The notes under the pieces: generated by a model
Told to the model about the DNA's origin: nothing
The model's input: only the letters and a program-made list of their open reading frames with translations
Database searches by the model: none
Translations under genes and position numbers: made by a program
Source of the DNA: Cheiracanthium punctorium
Lineage: Eukaryota; Arthropoda; Arachnida; Araneae; Cheiracanthiidae
Direction of reading: 5' to 3'
Length of the DNA stretch: 64,000 nt
NCBI GenBank assembly: GCA_038373885.1
Contig: JAWZYV010012511.1
Span: forward strand, 276,501-340,500
Part shown: positions 1 to 11,460 of the stretch, one piece after another
Position numbering within the stretch: position 1 is the first letter of the stretch
How the letters are laid out: each line of letters begins with the position of its first letter

Positions 1-299
1 TAACAGAATAATTATTATTACTGTTATTTTTCATGAAATTAACTTAGCTGTCTTTCATTTTAAATTAAATTCAAAATATGCAATTTTTAAAATCAAAGGG
101 TTATTTGGGAGGGCCCCCTATTGTTGGGGCCCGGGAGCTTGCCCTGAATGCCCTGCTGGAAATCAGTCCCTGCATGCGTCCTGTGTTTTACGCACGAAGC
201 ACAAGTCCGGGTGGTGAACCCACTCAATACTTTTACTTTTCATTGACCGTCCTCTCAGTCCGAAAATCCGTTGATTCAGATCAAAAATGCTTAGGATAC
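1..299. other. Window edge, degenerate repeat, no gene
   Basis: I see no gene here. Positions 105-185 carry runs such as GGGCCCCC and GGGGCCCGGG followed by TCCCTGCATGCG. This style is common at the ends of decayed hAT-type MITEs, but no terminal partner lies in the window. The open frame 78-329 has no recognisable domain. Confidence 0.3.
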
Positions 300-864
300 T
301 CGAACGGTTATATCTTATACCGTATTTAAATATATTGAAACAATTTGTTATATTTTGTAACGAATTGTTTCAATATGAATGGCATTTCGTTATCGCGTTA
401 TAACGGTATGAAGATGTCGTTCTGTTCCTTTAACATTATGGTCTCATACCGTATTTAAATTGTCATTCAACGAAAGGTTATATTCAACTAATTGATACTG
501 TATCGTTATCAAATAGTTACGTGAGTTTAACGTTATAAACTGAACGGTTAACATGATTAACCGAATGCATTCTGTTACTGTTGTTACAGTTATTATGCAT
601 AGCACAGAAAAGAATAACGTTATAATAAGTATACGTTGAATATCGTTATTAAATATAACGTTATTCCCCGAGCAGTTTTGGGTCAAGTAACCGAATACTG
701 ATTTCTCAAATCATTAACGTTATTAATTATAACGTTATTTCGTGAAGAACGATTTGAAAGTTACGGTATGAATAACGTTATTCGGCTTGTGGATAACGTT
801 ACGATTTGTAACGAATAACGAATTGGTTATAACGCGCATTACGTTAAGTTACGGATCCCTGATA
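300..864. repeat. Palindrome-rich non-autonomous element (AACGTTAT repeats)
   Basis: The stretch is built from many copies of the self-complementary core AACGTTAT (near 531, 617, 654, 715, 733, 770 and 793), often extended to AATAACGTTATT. It ends at about 864 with TTACGGATCCCTG. A CAGGG-type end (read on the other strand) is usual for hAT-superfamily elements. The left end and a target duplication were not identified, so the class is inferred. No coding capacity is visible. Confidence 0.5.
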
Positions 865-961
865 TAGCCATCTAATGCATTCCCCTAATCATGGATGGAA
901 CGAAGAAGAGATTAAAATGGAAAAATCGAAAACATTTCCACTTTGTTTACTAATCAAATAA

Positions 962-1240
962 ATAATTTTTTTTAAATGGCCCTACCAGTGGCCGAGCTCG
1001 TTTGCGCTTTAGACTGGGCGACAGAAGTTACCTGGTTCATAACCAGGTCGCGTCCGTTGACCAAACCGTTCGGAGTTTTCCGTGGTTTACTCCGAGACTT
1101 CACGTAAATACGGGTTAGGATCTCTTACAAAGTTACCTAATCCCCCTTTGCCCTAATGCCCCGTTTGGCAAATCCCCCTTTGCCTACAGCCCTCACGTGG
1201 ATAATTCACCCTAAAACCGCATTTCATTTCAAATAAATAC
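962..1240 (+). repeat. tRNA-derived SINE copy
   Basis: The 5' part resembles a tRNA promoter: TGGCCGAGCTCG (about 974) is close to an A box and GGTTCATAACC (about 1035) is close to a B box. The body contains GTTTTCCGTGGTTT followed by CGTAAATACGGGTTAG. The same body occurs in the better-preserved SINE at 62561-62794 and, as tails only, near 25985 and 58545. The 3' end and target duplication are unclear, and the copy is old. Confidence 0.5.
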
Positions 1241-1287
1241 CAGCGATTGGTACTATAAATCTTTACCAGAATTGTATTTCAGTATAT

Positions 1288-1452
1288 TGATTCAGAATAC
1301 TCTGCTAATTCCCTGGTTCGTCGTTCTAAAAGTCCAGTTGGTGTAGAAAGTTCTAGTAAAGAGTCCACTTGTCAGGATGGAACACAACTTTATTGCTTCT
1401 AGAACTTAGTGCAACAATCAGCTGTACAAAATTCACAGGCACTAACGGCCAG
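1288..1452 (-). repeat. Family-A Gypsy 3' LTR, terminal fragment
   Basis: It matches the ends of the solo LTR at 5500-5658 and the LTR at 53016-53873: a shared ACGAAGTTCTAGAAG-like block, a poly(A) signal region and a GACGAAC segment. It abuts integrase sequence at about 1452, so the LTR start and the end of pol were lost in an internal deletion. Confidence 0.75.
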
Positions 1453-2027
1453 TAGCTCGTTTATAACAGTCGATTCAGTGCCGAAATAGTCCACGAGAAA
1501 TAGAATGTATTTGTAGCCATTCGAAGTTTGCGGAAGAGGTCCGAAGATGTCGAAGGCAATCTTTCGAATTGCACTCCCACATTATAACGGTGTAATTTTC
1601 CACGGCTTCGTTTCTTTGGGCCTTTACGGGCGGCACAAGCGTCACAGGCTTGACACCACTTTTTGACATCCTCTTGAGCCCTACCCCAGTAGAAGCGCTT
1701 GCAAACTTTCCGCAGGGTCTTCATTATGCCAAAATGGCCCCCAATTAAGCCATTAGCAGCTCTTTTAGAACCTTCGAATCCTCGAACGAGGAAATACTAA
1801 CTACCATCGAAGCGTCTTGTCGTCATCCGACTCCCATTTACGATACAGGACTCCGTTTTTCAGGCGAAGCGAATCCCACAAAGCCCAGTATTGATTTGTT
1901 GCCGGACTACATGACGATATTTCTTGCCAGCTGGGCTTAGCGGTCTATTTTTCGATAAATTCCACAATAGGCTTGATATGGCTATCAGCTAACTCGTTCG
2001 CCCGGACATGTTCGGAACTCCAGAAAT
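1453..2027 (-). pseudogene. Gypsy integrase fragment (family A)
   Basis: Minus-strand translation gives the integrase zinc-binding region with a Cys pair (CQACDACAARK) and the following basic segment KKRSRGKLHRYN. Upstream are weak matches to the linker between RNase H and integrase. The homologous region in the plus-strand copy is 51390-51880. The catalytic core is absent: the sequence passes directly into LTR at about 1452. Stops and frameshifts occur near 1725-1950. The fragment is separated from its RNase H by the hAT-like insertion beginning at 2036. Confidence 0.75.
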
Positions 2028-2035
2028 CTCGGTAT
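2028..2035. repeat. hAT-like target site duplication, left
   Basis: CTCGGTAT, paired with CTCGGGAT at 13876-13883. Seven of eight bases agree. Confidence 0.7.
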
Positions 2036-2210
2036 CAGACTTCGTGCCGATTACGCAGATGTGTAATCGGCACATTGGATTTTTATGGCAATTACGATTA
2101 CCATAAAAATCCAATTTTCCGTTTACGATTGTACTACGATTATGTAATCCATGAAAACTTTCGATTACGATTACATCTGAGTCTGATTACTATTAAATTA
2201 TGATTACAAA

Positions 2211-3212
2211 ACTTTCTTTTTTACACTTCTGGCGCTGACATAATGTGTAAATTTTACAAAACAGAAAAGAATTATGGGTCCAGCAGACCGGAGGCAAGAA
2301 ATTATTATAATTGACAAGAAAATTTAAAATACGCTACATAATAAATTCAAGAGTAAAAATAGTGAAGTTTCTATAGATCGAGAAATCAACGGTATTTTCA
2401 ACAAAGGCAATGTATGTCCCCGCCCCCCGTATTGCGCCTATGATAGTTAATATGAGTTCTGTGAGGAATCAAGCTTATAATATACGTTAAGTAGAAAAGG
2501 TATATGTAATTAGTCGCACTATATTTGAATTCCAAACTGATGATAGTTGACCACAATTCAAGTTTGAGGGACTTACATTTTTTTGGGTGACAATCTTTTA
2601 CTGTATCAAATTTACACATAATCAAGGAATCACTTCAACTTTGCTCACTTTATGTTGTTAATTTTTGTAGATTACTGATAAATGACTATAGTCGATAAAT
2701 TTGAGGGATTTTTTTCTGTTGTACAAGCAAATAAATAAGTTAGATTTGCAAAAACTGTGTTTTTCATAAAAGTTGTAACTAAATAGTAAACATTTTACAG
2801 TGACACTTATCAACCTTAGAACCATACAATCTAACTCTTATCATTGTTATCTAACTCTTTCAAGTTTGTAACTATGATGATACTTCTCTAAAATATACGA
2901 TACATACCCTTATGGGCATTTAACTGGTACTCATTTTGAATTTCAATTGCATGTACGGAAGAAGGTGAGAAGATCATAAAAGTGAAAAATCGAGCATTTT
3001 AGTTATATTCATAGGATATAATTAGTTAGATTAGAAATTAGGAAAGATATTAGTCGTCTTTGTTTTTTACTTTTTCTAAGAGATGTTTTCTCTACGATAC
3101 TTTTCAATCATTAAGAAGTTTATTATAAAAGAAATATCAGAAAATTATTAAACATGTTAATTTGACAGTTATTAGCTATCTACGCAGTATTTTCAATAAA
3201 AGTGAATTGTAA
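2211..3212. other. Left body of the hAT-like element, no gene
   Basis: AT-rich sequence between the left subterminal repeats and the BEL/Pao insertion. The open frames here are short and match nothing I recognise. Confidence 0.5.
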
Positions 3213-3217
3213 ATATG

Positions 3218-3519
3218 TGCATCGTGGTTCAGTGTATTCTAAGTTTAAACAATCTAAAACACTCTAAATCTCTAAATGACTGAGTCTAGTTAATTTTGAT
3301 ATTATTTAATTAAGATTAAGTAATCACACATTTCTATGAAATCAAAAAATAAATCGACAAACATCTCTCTACGCATCAACAATCAAAATCGAACCGAAAC
3401 TTCTTTTAAGTTCAGTCGGTTGCCAGATGTCAAGGTTAAAACTTGTTCCCGGGGAAAATGCGCAGCTCGCGCGCGTTCCTAAAATGTTCTCGGGAAACTT
3501 GAGTTGGCGCTACGGAACA
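3218..3519 (-). repeat. BEL/Pao 3' LTR
   Basis: Minus-strand TGTTCCGTAGCGCC to CCACGATGCA. A purine-rich tract (AAACAGGGGGCGGCA on the minus strand, about 3520-3534) lies just before it as the polypurine tract. The integrase stop codon falls inside the LTR. Confidence 0.92.
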
Positions 3520-4463
3520 TGCCGCCCCCTGTTTGCCGATAGGCCAACATCTCCAGGCAATGGCAGTATGTTGGTGATGGCGCGAGTGACAGTTCCGTTG
3601 GCTGTTCTGACGTCGACGACTCGGACAAGTCCATCCTCACCAGGGTGGGTCTTGACTACTCGAGCCAGGCTCCATTTCATCGGTATTTTTCCAGCAACCT
3701 TTGAAAGAACTAGTTGGTCGGGCTTCAAGTTCTGGTGTTGGCTGGTCCACTTTTTGCGTCGTTGTAGTTCGTTCAAGTATTCCCTACTCCATCTTGTCCA
3801 AAAAACGTTTTTGACACGTTGAATCAGACTGCACCTAGAAGAAAGAGAAAAAGAATCTGGAGCAGTATGAGATTCAGGAAAGTGCATAATTGGGGCTCCA
3901 ACTAAGAAATGTCCAGGTGTCAAAGGTTGCAAATCGTTGGGGTCAGATGACATGGTTGAAAGCTGTCGAGAATTTAGAATACTTTCAATTTGTATCACGA
4001 GTGTAGTTAGTTCTTCGAAATTTAATATGCTGGATTTGGTGACTTTTAACAATATTGTTTTCATGGATTTAATGTTAGCTTCCCATAAGCCTCCAAAGTG
4101 AGGGGATGCAGGTGGTATGAAATGCCAACGAATTCCCTCTTCTACAGTAAAGCTCTGTACAGGGTCTGACTGGCAAAGTTCAGCTCCTTTCAAGTTAGAG
4201 GCATTGTCACTCCAAATAATCGATGGTCTTCTCGAAATAAATCTTCTCAAACAAGCTAAGAAAGCTTCTGTCGTGAGATCGGATACAACTTCAAAGTGAG
4301 TAGCTTTAGTACTGAAGCAGATAAATATAGCGATGTACGACTTTATTATTGCTTTAGATCTCTTCAAATTAGGCCTCGTTAATATGGGGCCGGCGAAATC
4401 TAAACCTACCGTTTGAAAGGGTCTTGATGGTGAGATTCTATCTTTGGGCATGTCACCCATCAT
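3510..4463 (-). pseudogene. BEL/Pao integrase catalytic core and DUF5641-like tail
   Basis: The 317-residue frame has all three catalytic acids: DFAGPI (first Asp, about residue 24), IWSDNASNLKG (second Asp, about 101) and FGGLWEANIKSM (Glu, about 137). The tail (LVLSKVAGKIPMKWSLARV, then DGLVRVVDVRTANGT) is the DUF5641-type domain that ends BEL pol. This is the best-preserved part of the element. The stop lies in the 3' LTR. Confidence 0.88.
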
Positions 4464-4742
4464 CTAATTAATAGTTTGAGTTTTCGTCTTAAAACACGTC
4501 AAACACTTGTGTATGAATCTTCGCACTCTATCTTGACCAGAAGGTATCCAATAAAATTGTCTGATCAAATAAAGTGTTGTTTGAACTCCTGAGTGAAAAG
4601 ATTTGTTATGAAAATGTTCAATGATTAATTGTGTTAAGTGATGCGACTTTGGTACAAGCATTTGATGTTTTTGTGATTCTGCAAGCTCTGAAAGTTTCAA
4701 ACGTCCACCAACTCTCAAAATTTCCTTGTCATTAATAAATAC
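4464..4742 (-). pseudogene. BEL/Pao integrase zinc-binding domain
   Basis: Encodes an H2C2 integrase domain: HHLTQLIIEHFHNKSFHSGV supplies the His residues and KCLTCFKTK the Cys pair. Translation above 4742 is the inserted Gypsy LTR. A TAG stop at about 4464 separates it from the core domain that follows in the same gene. Confidence 0.82.
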
Positions 4743-5658
4743 TGTTACGAATTTTCGGGGCAACCCGCTGCTCTGTGGCTTTAAATGGTTTAAAATTCGT
4801 ATTCTACGCTTCAAATAGATAAATTTTGCTTACTGTTGCATCAAAATCGGCCAATTAGAACCGGAGATATGGAGATTACGGTTTGCCATTGTTTTTCAAT
4901 GGAGGTTCTAGAAATCTCGAGAAATATTAGTCCTAGAGCTTAGATCTCTTCACTTTTGAGGACTTATTTTTGGCGCCAAATTTGGCGATATTTCGACAAA
5001 AGTCGCCAAGCTTGCCGATTTTTGGGTCATTTGGCGCGTTTTTCCCAATGGGGCCTGGAAGTTGTTTTTCCTGCATTAAAAACGCATAATAACCTAACAT
5101 TTATCTTCTGTGGCATAATCAAAATTCACGCTTTATGTAGAATCCTCGAGAAATTGACTTCTGGAAGCTGCTCGCAGCTTCTGCCTCGGATATATATAGA
5201 ACCGCGCATTGCCCCGAGAGTTCAGTGCGAGTTTAACGCTCAATGTGTGAAGAGCTGTCGGTGAGAGTACGCTTGCTTTGATGGTGCTATAGAAGCCGTG
5301 TTTTAGCTTGCTTTAGGAAGCTGTTTTCAAAGTGCTGTGCGTAAATTCTTCATTGCTGTGTCTTAAGGGATTGTGTATGGTATCTCTTGAATATTTTCAC
5401 TGAATTTTTACCTGTGAAAGTGACTTATTTTGTGTGAGAAATACAGCATTTGTGAGAGCTTCCGATCTAAGCGGATTGTTAAAAGCACGTTACTGCTAGA
5501 TTGTGCTTGTGAATTGTGTACAGCTGATTGTTCTACGAAGTTCTAGAAGCAATAAAGTTTGTGTTCCATCCTGACAAGTGACTTTTTACTTGAACTTTTT
5601 ACACCTACTGGACTTTAGAACGACGAACCCCGGAAACAAGAAGAGCAGTTCCGCAACA
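4743..5658 (+). mobile_element. Solo LTR of Gypsy family A inside BEL pol
   Basis: A 916-bp sequence from TGTTACGAATTTTCGGGG to CCGCAACA, related along its length to the LTR at 53016-53873 and to the minus-strand LTR at 15758-16495. No internal Gypsy sequence is attached. The flanks ATAC (4739-4742) and GTAC (5659-5662) are an imperfect 4-bp duplication. A core promoter is visible: TATATATAG near 5190 and an Inr-like TTCAGTGCG near 5221. AATAAAG near 5552 is a poly(A) signal. It formed by recombination between two LTRs after insertion into the BEL element. Confidence 0.85.
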
Positions 5659-5827
5659 GTACATTTAATGATAAGACTTTACTGTTTCACGGAATAGACT
5701 GTTTGTTCTTTAAGCATTTTATTTCAGAACTAAACTCCGATAATTGTGCATATTTTACTAACAAATGCGTGGCATTTTGTAGCTCAAATGCACTTAGACT
5801 ATCCCTTTTTTTATCGGATGGTGTGAT

Positions 5828-6292
5828 TCAACAGTTTAGAAATCTTAGACAATAAGCAGTAATTCTAACCAACTTGGAGAAAGGGGAATATTTCTTAATG
5901 AATTTGTTATTGCCTTGGATCTTATCCTCTATGTGTGTATTTAAAACTAAAGTTTTTCTAATTTCAAGTGTCTCGGGATCTGTAACAAGTTCTTTATGCG
6001 TTTCTAAAGTTTTAGGCCATGAGGATTCCTCTTCTTTTAACCAGCTTGGACCTTTCCACCAAAAATCGCTGTTTTCTAATTCTGAAACTGAAAGTCCACG
6101 CAATATATGGTCAGCTGGATTTTCCTTTCCAGGACAGTGAAACCATTCTGAAGGGTTTGTGTACTTGTGTATTTCCTGAATTCTGTTCTTTACGAAAACT
6201 TTAAACCTATCTGGGAAACCCTTTATCCAAAAGAATACAATGGATGAATCTGTCCAAAATGCTCGCTCAACTGGAAATTCTAAACTTTTCAT
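5828..6292 (-). pseudogene. BEL/Pao RNase H domain
   Basis: Contains FWTDSSIVFFWIKG with the RNase H Asp, VFVKNRIQEIHKYT and the conserved WFHCPGKENPADHILRG (normally ADHISRG). It directly continues the 6305-6751 frame after a shift. Sequence between about 5828 and the solo Gypsy LTR (5658) is degraded BEL pol. Confidence 0.82.
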
Positions 6293-6304
6293 AATTTTTT
6301 CACT

Positions 6305-6751
6305 TTATCTAGCTGATAGGAGAGAGCCCATAAGCTCCAATCTCGGTAATGAGAGCGTTTTCAGAGGAGCGACTCTTCCTTTAGAGGCAACAAAATTAGT
6401 AATGATATTACTATCTTTTAACTTTACACGTAAATAGGCTATGGTTCCATAAGCTTTGATGGATGCATCTGAGAAAATATGTAACTGAATATTATGTATG
6501 TCTTTTGTTAAGACACAGGAAAAATAGTGTCGGGGTATTCTAATATTACTCAATTTCTTTAGATCATCGCACCAATCATTAAAGGTCTCAACAACTTCGT
6601 TTGGTATAATTTCGTCCCAGTCTAAGCCTAAGCACCAAATCTTTTGTATCAGGCATTTTATACGAATAGTATAAGGTCCAATGTATCCAGTAGGATCGAA
6701 GATGTGACCAGCAATTTGCAAGATATATCTTTTAGTACCTTTGCATTTCAA
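6305..6751 (-). pseudogene. BEL/Pao RT-RNase H connection (A17-like region)
   Basis: This encodes the Pao-type region following the RT: HIFDPTGYIGPYTIRIKCL, then LHIFSDASIKAYGTIAYLRV and RVAPLKTLSLPRLELMGSLL. The last motif marks the start of the BEL RNase H-like domain. It is separated from the RT by a broken stretch (6760-6980) and from the next frame by a shift at about 6300. Confidence 0.82.
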
Positions 6752-6979
6752 AAGAAATTTCTCAAGACTTTGAGTATGAAAGTAAAAATAATCTTCTTTG
6801 GGATTCCACGCAACTCCCAGTACTTTTGAAGGATCTAAAGTCTGATCGTAAGAATCAGGTGAGTCATCTACTTCTAAATTATGTTATTTTAATTCATGAC
6901 ACAATTATGGAGAATTAGTTCTCCATTTTCTCAAGTACATACTAGCATCTTCAAAGATTTCGTAACTTTCTAAACATGC

Positions 6980-7937
6980 AGTTAAGGCTTTATTTACATC
7001 ATCCTCGCCAATATATAAATCGTCTACATATAAGCAATTTATAAGTGTGAGGAAATTGTTCTACATACCTCTTCAAATGGTGCTTTATCTTCAAATGGTG
7101 CTTTATGGTGGCGTTAAGTAGAAAGGGAGAAGATGTGACTCCAAATAACACCCGTGTCATTCTAAATGTCTCATCTGCACAGCTGCTTTCCGAATCTTTA
7201 CACCATAGAAATCGTGTGTAATTTCTGTCTTCTTCGTCTATTTCAATTTGCAGAAATGCCTGCTTGATATCTGCTGTTACAACTACTGAATAAATTCTAA
7301 ATCTAATTAAAAGAAGAAAAAGATCAGGTAAAAGATTAATTCCAGGGTACAAGCAATCATTTAAGGACAACTGGCCTTTGGAATGTGAAGAAGCGTCAAA
7401 AACGACGCGCAGTCGTGTGGTAGTTTTATCTTCTCTGATCACAGCTCGATGAGGCAAGTAGAAGCAGTTGTCTTCGAATAAAACTTCATCTTTTTCCGTC
7501 ACAGATTCTATGATATTTTCTTTACGATAGTCTAAAATTTTGTTGTATTCAGAAAAATATACTGGATCATTGATAAAAGATTTTCTCAGAGTTTGGAATC
7601 TTCTGCTTGCAAACTCCTTGTTGTTATGCAACGCATTCTTCATTTGAGGTTTCCATGGCAGCTTCACCTTATAACGCTTGTCTTTATATGAAATTCCTTC
7701 CTCAAATTTTTTCATAACCTCTTCTTCCATACTATCTTTATTTTCAGAGTCTACGTTTATTCCTAGATTTTCTAATTTCCAAAACTGTTTCAGCTGTTCG
7801 GAGGTAGATTTCTCTTCGACAATGATCTTCATACTCAATAGTTGGTCGTGAAAATCTCCTTGACCTTGAATGCACCATCCAAATATAGTTTCTGAAGCGA
7901 CAAGCTTACTGTTTAGTCTTTTAATTCTACCTGTCAC
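6980..7937 (-). pseudogene. BEL/Pao reverse transcriptase
   Basis: The frame encodes the BEL RT fingers and palm: RLRVVFDASSHSKGQLSLND, then VVTADIKQAFLQIEI containing the first catalytic Asp. The YVDD catalytic box is present near 7022, but only after a frameshift near 7055. An 18-bp tandem duplication at about 7073-7108 (repeat of ATCTTCAAATGGTGCTTT) inserts six residues just before the shift. The gene is inactive. Confidence 0.85.
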
Positions 7938-7955
7938 TACATCAAAATAAAAGTC

Positions 7956-8753
7956 TTATCCGATTAAAATTGCAACTTTATTTCCTTCATATTCATATGA
8001 GTCTGCTAACTGCAAACCTTTTAGCTGTTTGTAAATTTTAAGAATGTTAGTTTCGGGTGGAGGTAAGTTAGTAGCGGATATTTTATCAGTGACTAGAGTT
8101 TCTATGTCAATGTTTAATGAAGGTTGGTCCCTATTTTCTAGTCGTATTTTTACGACATCATAAATTTTCTCTTGAGCTTCATCAACTCCAAAAGCATAAA
8201 CGGAGAGAGTTTCAGTTCTAACGATGGGAAGTTTTAATTTTTGAGATACTTCCCTTAAAATGAAAGTTCTCATAGATCCATTATCCAACAATATTCTAAC
8301 AAGCGAATTTCCTTCATTGATGGATGTTGAAATTGTCGCGGTGCATGTTTGCAAATAAATTCCATGAGGGGATTTTATTACTGGATCATTTTTGTTATTT
8401 TCCTGACAGTGCGAAGTGGCTGTAACAATTTTAGTTTCACCTTCGTCAGCGGTTTTGCCAAGTTGGTAACAAAGGGCTCTATTGTGCTTGCGATGACAAA
8501 TATCGCAAAATTTATCCTTTTTGTTACAGTCCTTAATTCTGTGATTTCTTTGGAGACATAAAAAACAACGGTCTTGTTTTAGTAAGATATCTTTTTTGTC
8601 ATCAACACTAACACCAGTGCATTGTACCGAATTATGCGTCGATTTGCAAAAAATGCATATATTTTCAGCAACGGGTGCTAAATATTCAACTGTTTTGCTA
8701 ACTTTAGGAGAATTGTAAGATCGAGGTGACTCAAGCGAATTGCCGCTATTCAT
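7956..8753 (-). pseudogene. BEL/Pao nucleocapsid and aspartic protease (DUF1758-like)
   Basis: The 265-residue frame starts with Cys/His knuckles (CIFCKSTHNSVQC; CFLCLQRNHRIKDC; CDICHRKHNRALC) typical of BEL nucleocapsid. It then encodes an aspartic protease region with RILLDNGSMRTFI around residues 155-170. BEL proteases usually have DTG or DSG; here the motif reads DNG, an unusual residue next to the catalytic Asp. It may be decay or a tolerated variant. Downstream the frame runs into the RT segment after a break near 7950. Confidence 0.82.
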
Positions 8754-8759
8754 GAAACC

Positions 8760-9662
8760 ATGCTGTGGTTTCAGAACGGAATTATAATTATTAAACTCTT
8801 TGCAACTTTCGAGTTTTGAAATAAAACCGATTTCCTGTATTCAATTTCGATTTTAAGAAAATTTAACAATTCTATAACATTAAATTCGTTTTGAGAGCCT
8901 TTATCTATTTGTTTTTCGTTTCCATTTTGAGAGTCTTTATTTAATCGTTTACGGTTAAAAGCTAAAGATAATTCTTCTGGAATCAGTTTAATTAATATAG
9001 GGTATAATAAATGTCCGTAAATTCCGGAAGTAACATTTGGATTCTAAGCTTCTGATTTGTACTTCACATGTATCGTACAACTTCCTTAACCCCACAACAT
9101 TGTTAGTGTCTTTAATTGGGTACAGATTTAAAAGCTTACTCATGTGAGCATTTATCACTAACTCATCCCTACCGAATCTCTGTTTCAACAACTTTTCATA
9201 ATTTTCTTCCGAAAGAGAAAACCCATTTACAACGTTAACAGCAGCACCTCCCAAAAGCGATTTTAAATACAAAAATTTGTCTATCTTGGATAAGGATTCA
9301 TTTTTATCTATAGAATTTTGAAATTGATTCCAAAATTCCAACCAAACACAAGGATCGCCAAAATATTTTTCTATAGTCAATTTAGGCAACTTTATGCTAT
9401 AGTTAGCCCTCACATTATAACTTTCCGGCGTATTAATGTTCTCAAACTATCTATTAGCATTTTGCTGAATCAAAGAACTTTGATTTTTCTCAGTCGTATT
9501 ACGACAAGATTTAATTTGTGCTGAAAGTTTTGAATTCCACATAATGATTTTCTGGCTATATTCGATAGCCGACTCTATCTCTTTGTCAAACTCTTTTTCA
9601 TCTGTAATTAGTGTTTGTATTTGCAAATCCAAATCATTAATTTGTTTCAACATGTTTGTTAA
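8760..9662 (-). pseudogene. BEL/Pao gag, remainder (DUF1759-like)
   Basis: Directly after the piggyBac element the minus strand encodes the helical segment KQINDLDLQIQTLITDEKEF. The conserved BEL Gag core follows at 9413-8988: LPKLTIEKYFGDPCVWLEFW, then a helical capsid-like region with LYLKSLLGGAA. Frame breaks near 9440 and 8985 separate the blocks. Gag would coat the RNA and form the particle. The short first residues of the open frame that begins at 9704 are translated piggyBac terminus and do not belong to Gag. Confidence 0.75.
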
Positions 9663-11324
9663 CACTAGAAGCGCCAGAGCAGTCATTTTGACTGTTTTCG
9701 CCATTTTAGCTTGGATTCCTAAAAGACCCTTTACTTTAGGAAGTCATAATTTTTTTAATTCTCCTAAAAAACCTTGAAAATTATTGCCACCAAATATGCA
9801 TTGAATGAAAATAAAATTAATGGAAATATTTTTATGTATACCTAGAAGCGCCAAGAGCAGTCAAATTGACTGCTAGTCAAATTGAGTTTATTCATCGTAC
9901 TCTATCACGCAGAAAAAATCTTATCATGAAGAAACATTTCCATTACATATTCCTTTCATTCACTATTTCTCTAATCCATGAAATACTTGTCATTTTCCGC
10001 CCCCTCCATTAAAAAAAAAAACCAATGTCCCGTAATCGTTTTCTAGATATCATGGAAAATCTAAGATTTTATTTGAAGTCAAACAGGAGTCAACGTTTAG
10101 AAACTGATAAGTTTGCTATGTTTTCAGACATCTGGAACAAATTTATAGAACACTGTGCTCTTTCTTATAAGCCAGGAGAAAATCTGGTGTTGGATGAACA
10201 ACTATTACCATCAAAAGTTAGGTGCAAGTTTATTCAATGTATGCCGAATAAACCAGATAAATTTGGTATAAAATTTTAGATGCTAGTTGATGTTGTCTCA
10301 AAGTTTATGTGCAATCCTTTTCCATACCTTGGAAAGGATGACGCAAGAAATGAAAATGAAAGCCTTCCTGAAAATATAGTAATGCGCCTTCTGAGCCCTT
10401 ATCTGAATAAAGGTAGAAATATGACAGTGGGCAACTATTTTTCTTCGCTTTCATTAGCTAAAAAACTTAAAATGAAGAATACAAGTTTTATGGGGACAGT
10501 AAGAAGACATCGAAAAGCAATTCCGCATGAGATCAGGAAATCGAAAACTCAGCTTCACGAAACAGTTTTACGGAAAAATGGAGACACTACACTGACAGAG
10601 TATCAGGTAAAAAGAATAAAAATGTCCTGCTTCTGAGTACCTTGCATACAGATGCAAATATAGAGTTACAAACTGTGAAAAAACTTCCAGAAACAGTAAA
10701 ATTCTACAACAAAACCAAATGTGGAGTTGACATTATTGACCAAATGACACGTAAATATTCTGTGCGGGCTGCTTCCGTAGATGGCCCGTGCATATTTTCT
10801 ATAATATGCTGGATTTGGCAGGAACTAATGCCTGCACTGTCTACCGAGAAATGATTGGTAAATATATAATAAGACATAACTTTCTTTTTCAATTGGCAGA
10901 AGAATTGAGAGCGAGTCATCTGAAGAAAATGACAAGTGCACGACTGCCTTCAGAAATTTCGAACAGTACTAACAAACTCTCAAAAAAGAGACGGCAATGC
11001 CAAATTGGATTTTGTAAGAACAACGAAACAATTGATATGTGCCAGAAATGTTCACATTTCATATGTGGTAAATCCACTTCCAGCATTGAAAAAATTCTAA
11101 TATGTAAAAATTGCGAATAGTATTAAAATGAGTTTTATTAAAAAGTAAGTAAAAATATTTTTTGTAGCATGTATTTTAACAAAAATTAACATTTTATTCT
11201 TTAAAAAAGCTTTTAAAAATACCATAAACTTTTTGAATTTAAATAAATGTACAAAATTCTTTGAGCAGTCAATTTGACTGTTGCTGGCGCTTCTAGGTAG
11301 AAAGAAAGTGTGGCGCTTCTAGTG
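9663..11324 (+). mobile_element. piggyBac-like transposon inside BEL gag
   Basis: Perfect TTAA on both sides (9659-9662 and 11325-11328). The terminal repeats CACTAGAAGCGCCA (9663-9676) and its inverse (11311-11324) are reinforced by inner copies at 9841 (CCTAGAAGCGCCAAGAGCAG) and, inverted, at 11263-11297. Between the copies lies the palindrome CAGTCAAATTGACTG, a likely transposase-binding core. The element is about 1.66 kb, shorter than an intact piggyBac, because the transposase N terminus is missing. Confidence 0.9.
10025..11120 (+). pseudogene. piggyBac transposase (DDE_Tnp_1_7), truncated and frameshifted
   Basis: The frame starts within the conserved domain at MSRNRFLDIMENLRF, so the usual N-terminal region is absent. 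LVLDEQLLPSKVRCKF holds the first catalytic Asp and NKPDKFGIKF follows. A TAG stop at 10277 replaces a residue that is normally Trp, then MLVDVVSKF gives the second Asp. After a frameshift near 10625, CGVDIIDQMTRKYSV gives the third. A second shift near 10790 leads to the C terminus with the Cys-rich cross-brace motif (CQIGFCKNN, CQKCSHFICG, CKNC). One stop and two shifts make it a pseudogene. Confidence 0.88.
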
Positions 11325-11460
11325 TTAAAAATTCTAAGTGTTGTTCTAATTTTTGTTCGGTATCAAGCTCATCATATTCTTGTTCTAATTTATTAATATG
11401 TTTTGTCACGCTAGAGCGGAGAGCAGCTCGAATTTTTCTTTGCTTCGTTAACTCATCCAT
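11325..11460 (-). pseudogene. BEL/Pao gag, N-terminal piece
   Basis: An ATG at 11460 on the minus strand opens a frame beginning MDELTKQRKIRAALRSS and continuing with a charged, helical segment (HINKLEQEYDELDTEQK). This is the usual helical start of BEL/Pao Gag. The frame is cut at 11328/11325 by the piggyBac target TTAA and resumes below 9662. I chose this start because it is the first ATG after the 360-base leader and gives the expected helical N terminus. Confidence 0.75.

Noticed and set aside
78..329. Open frame of 83 codons on the plus strand
   Set aside because: No domain, lies in a GC-patch repeat terminus, and has no gene context.
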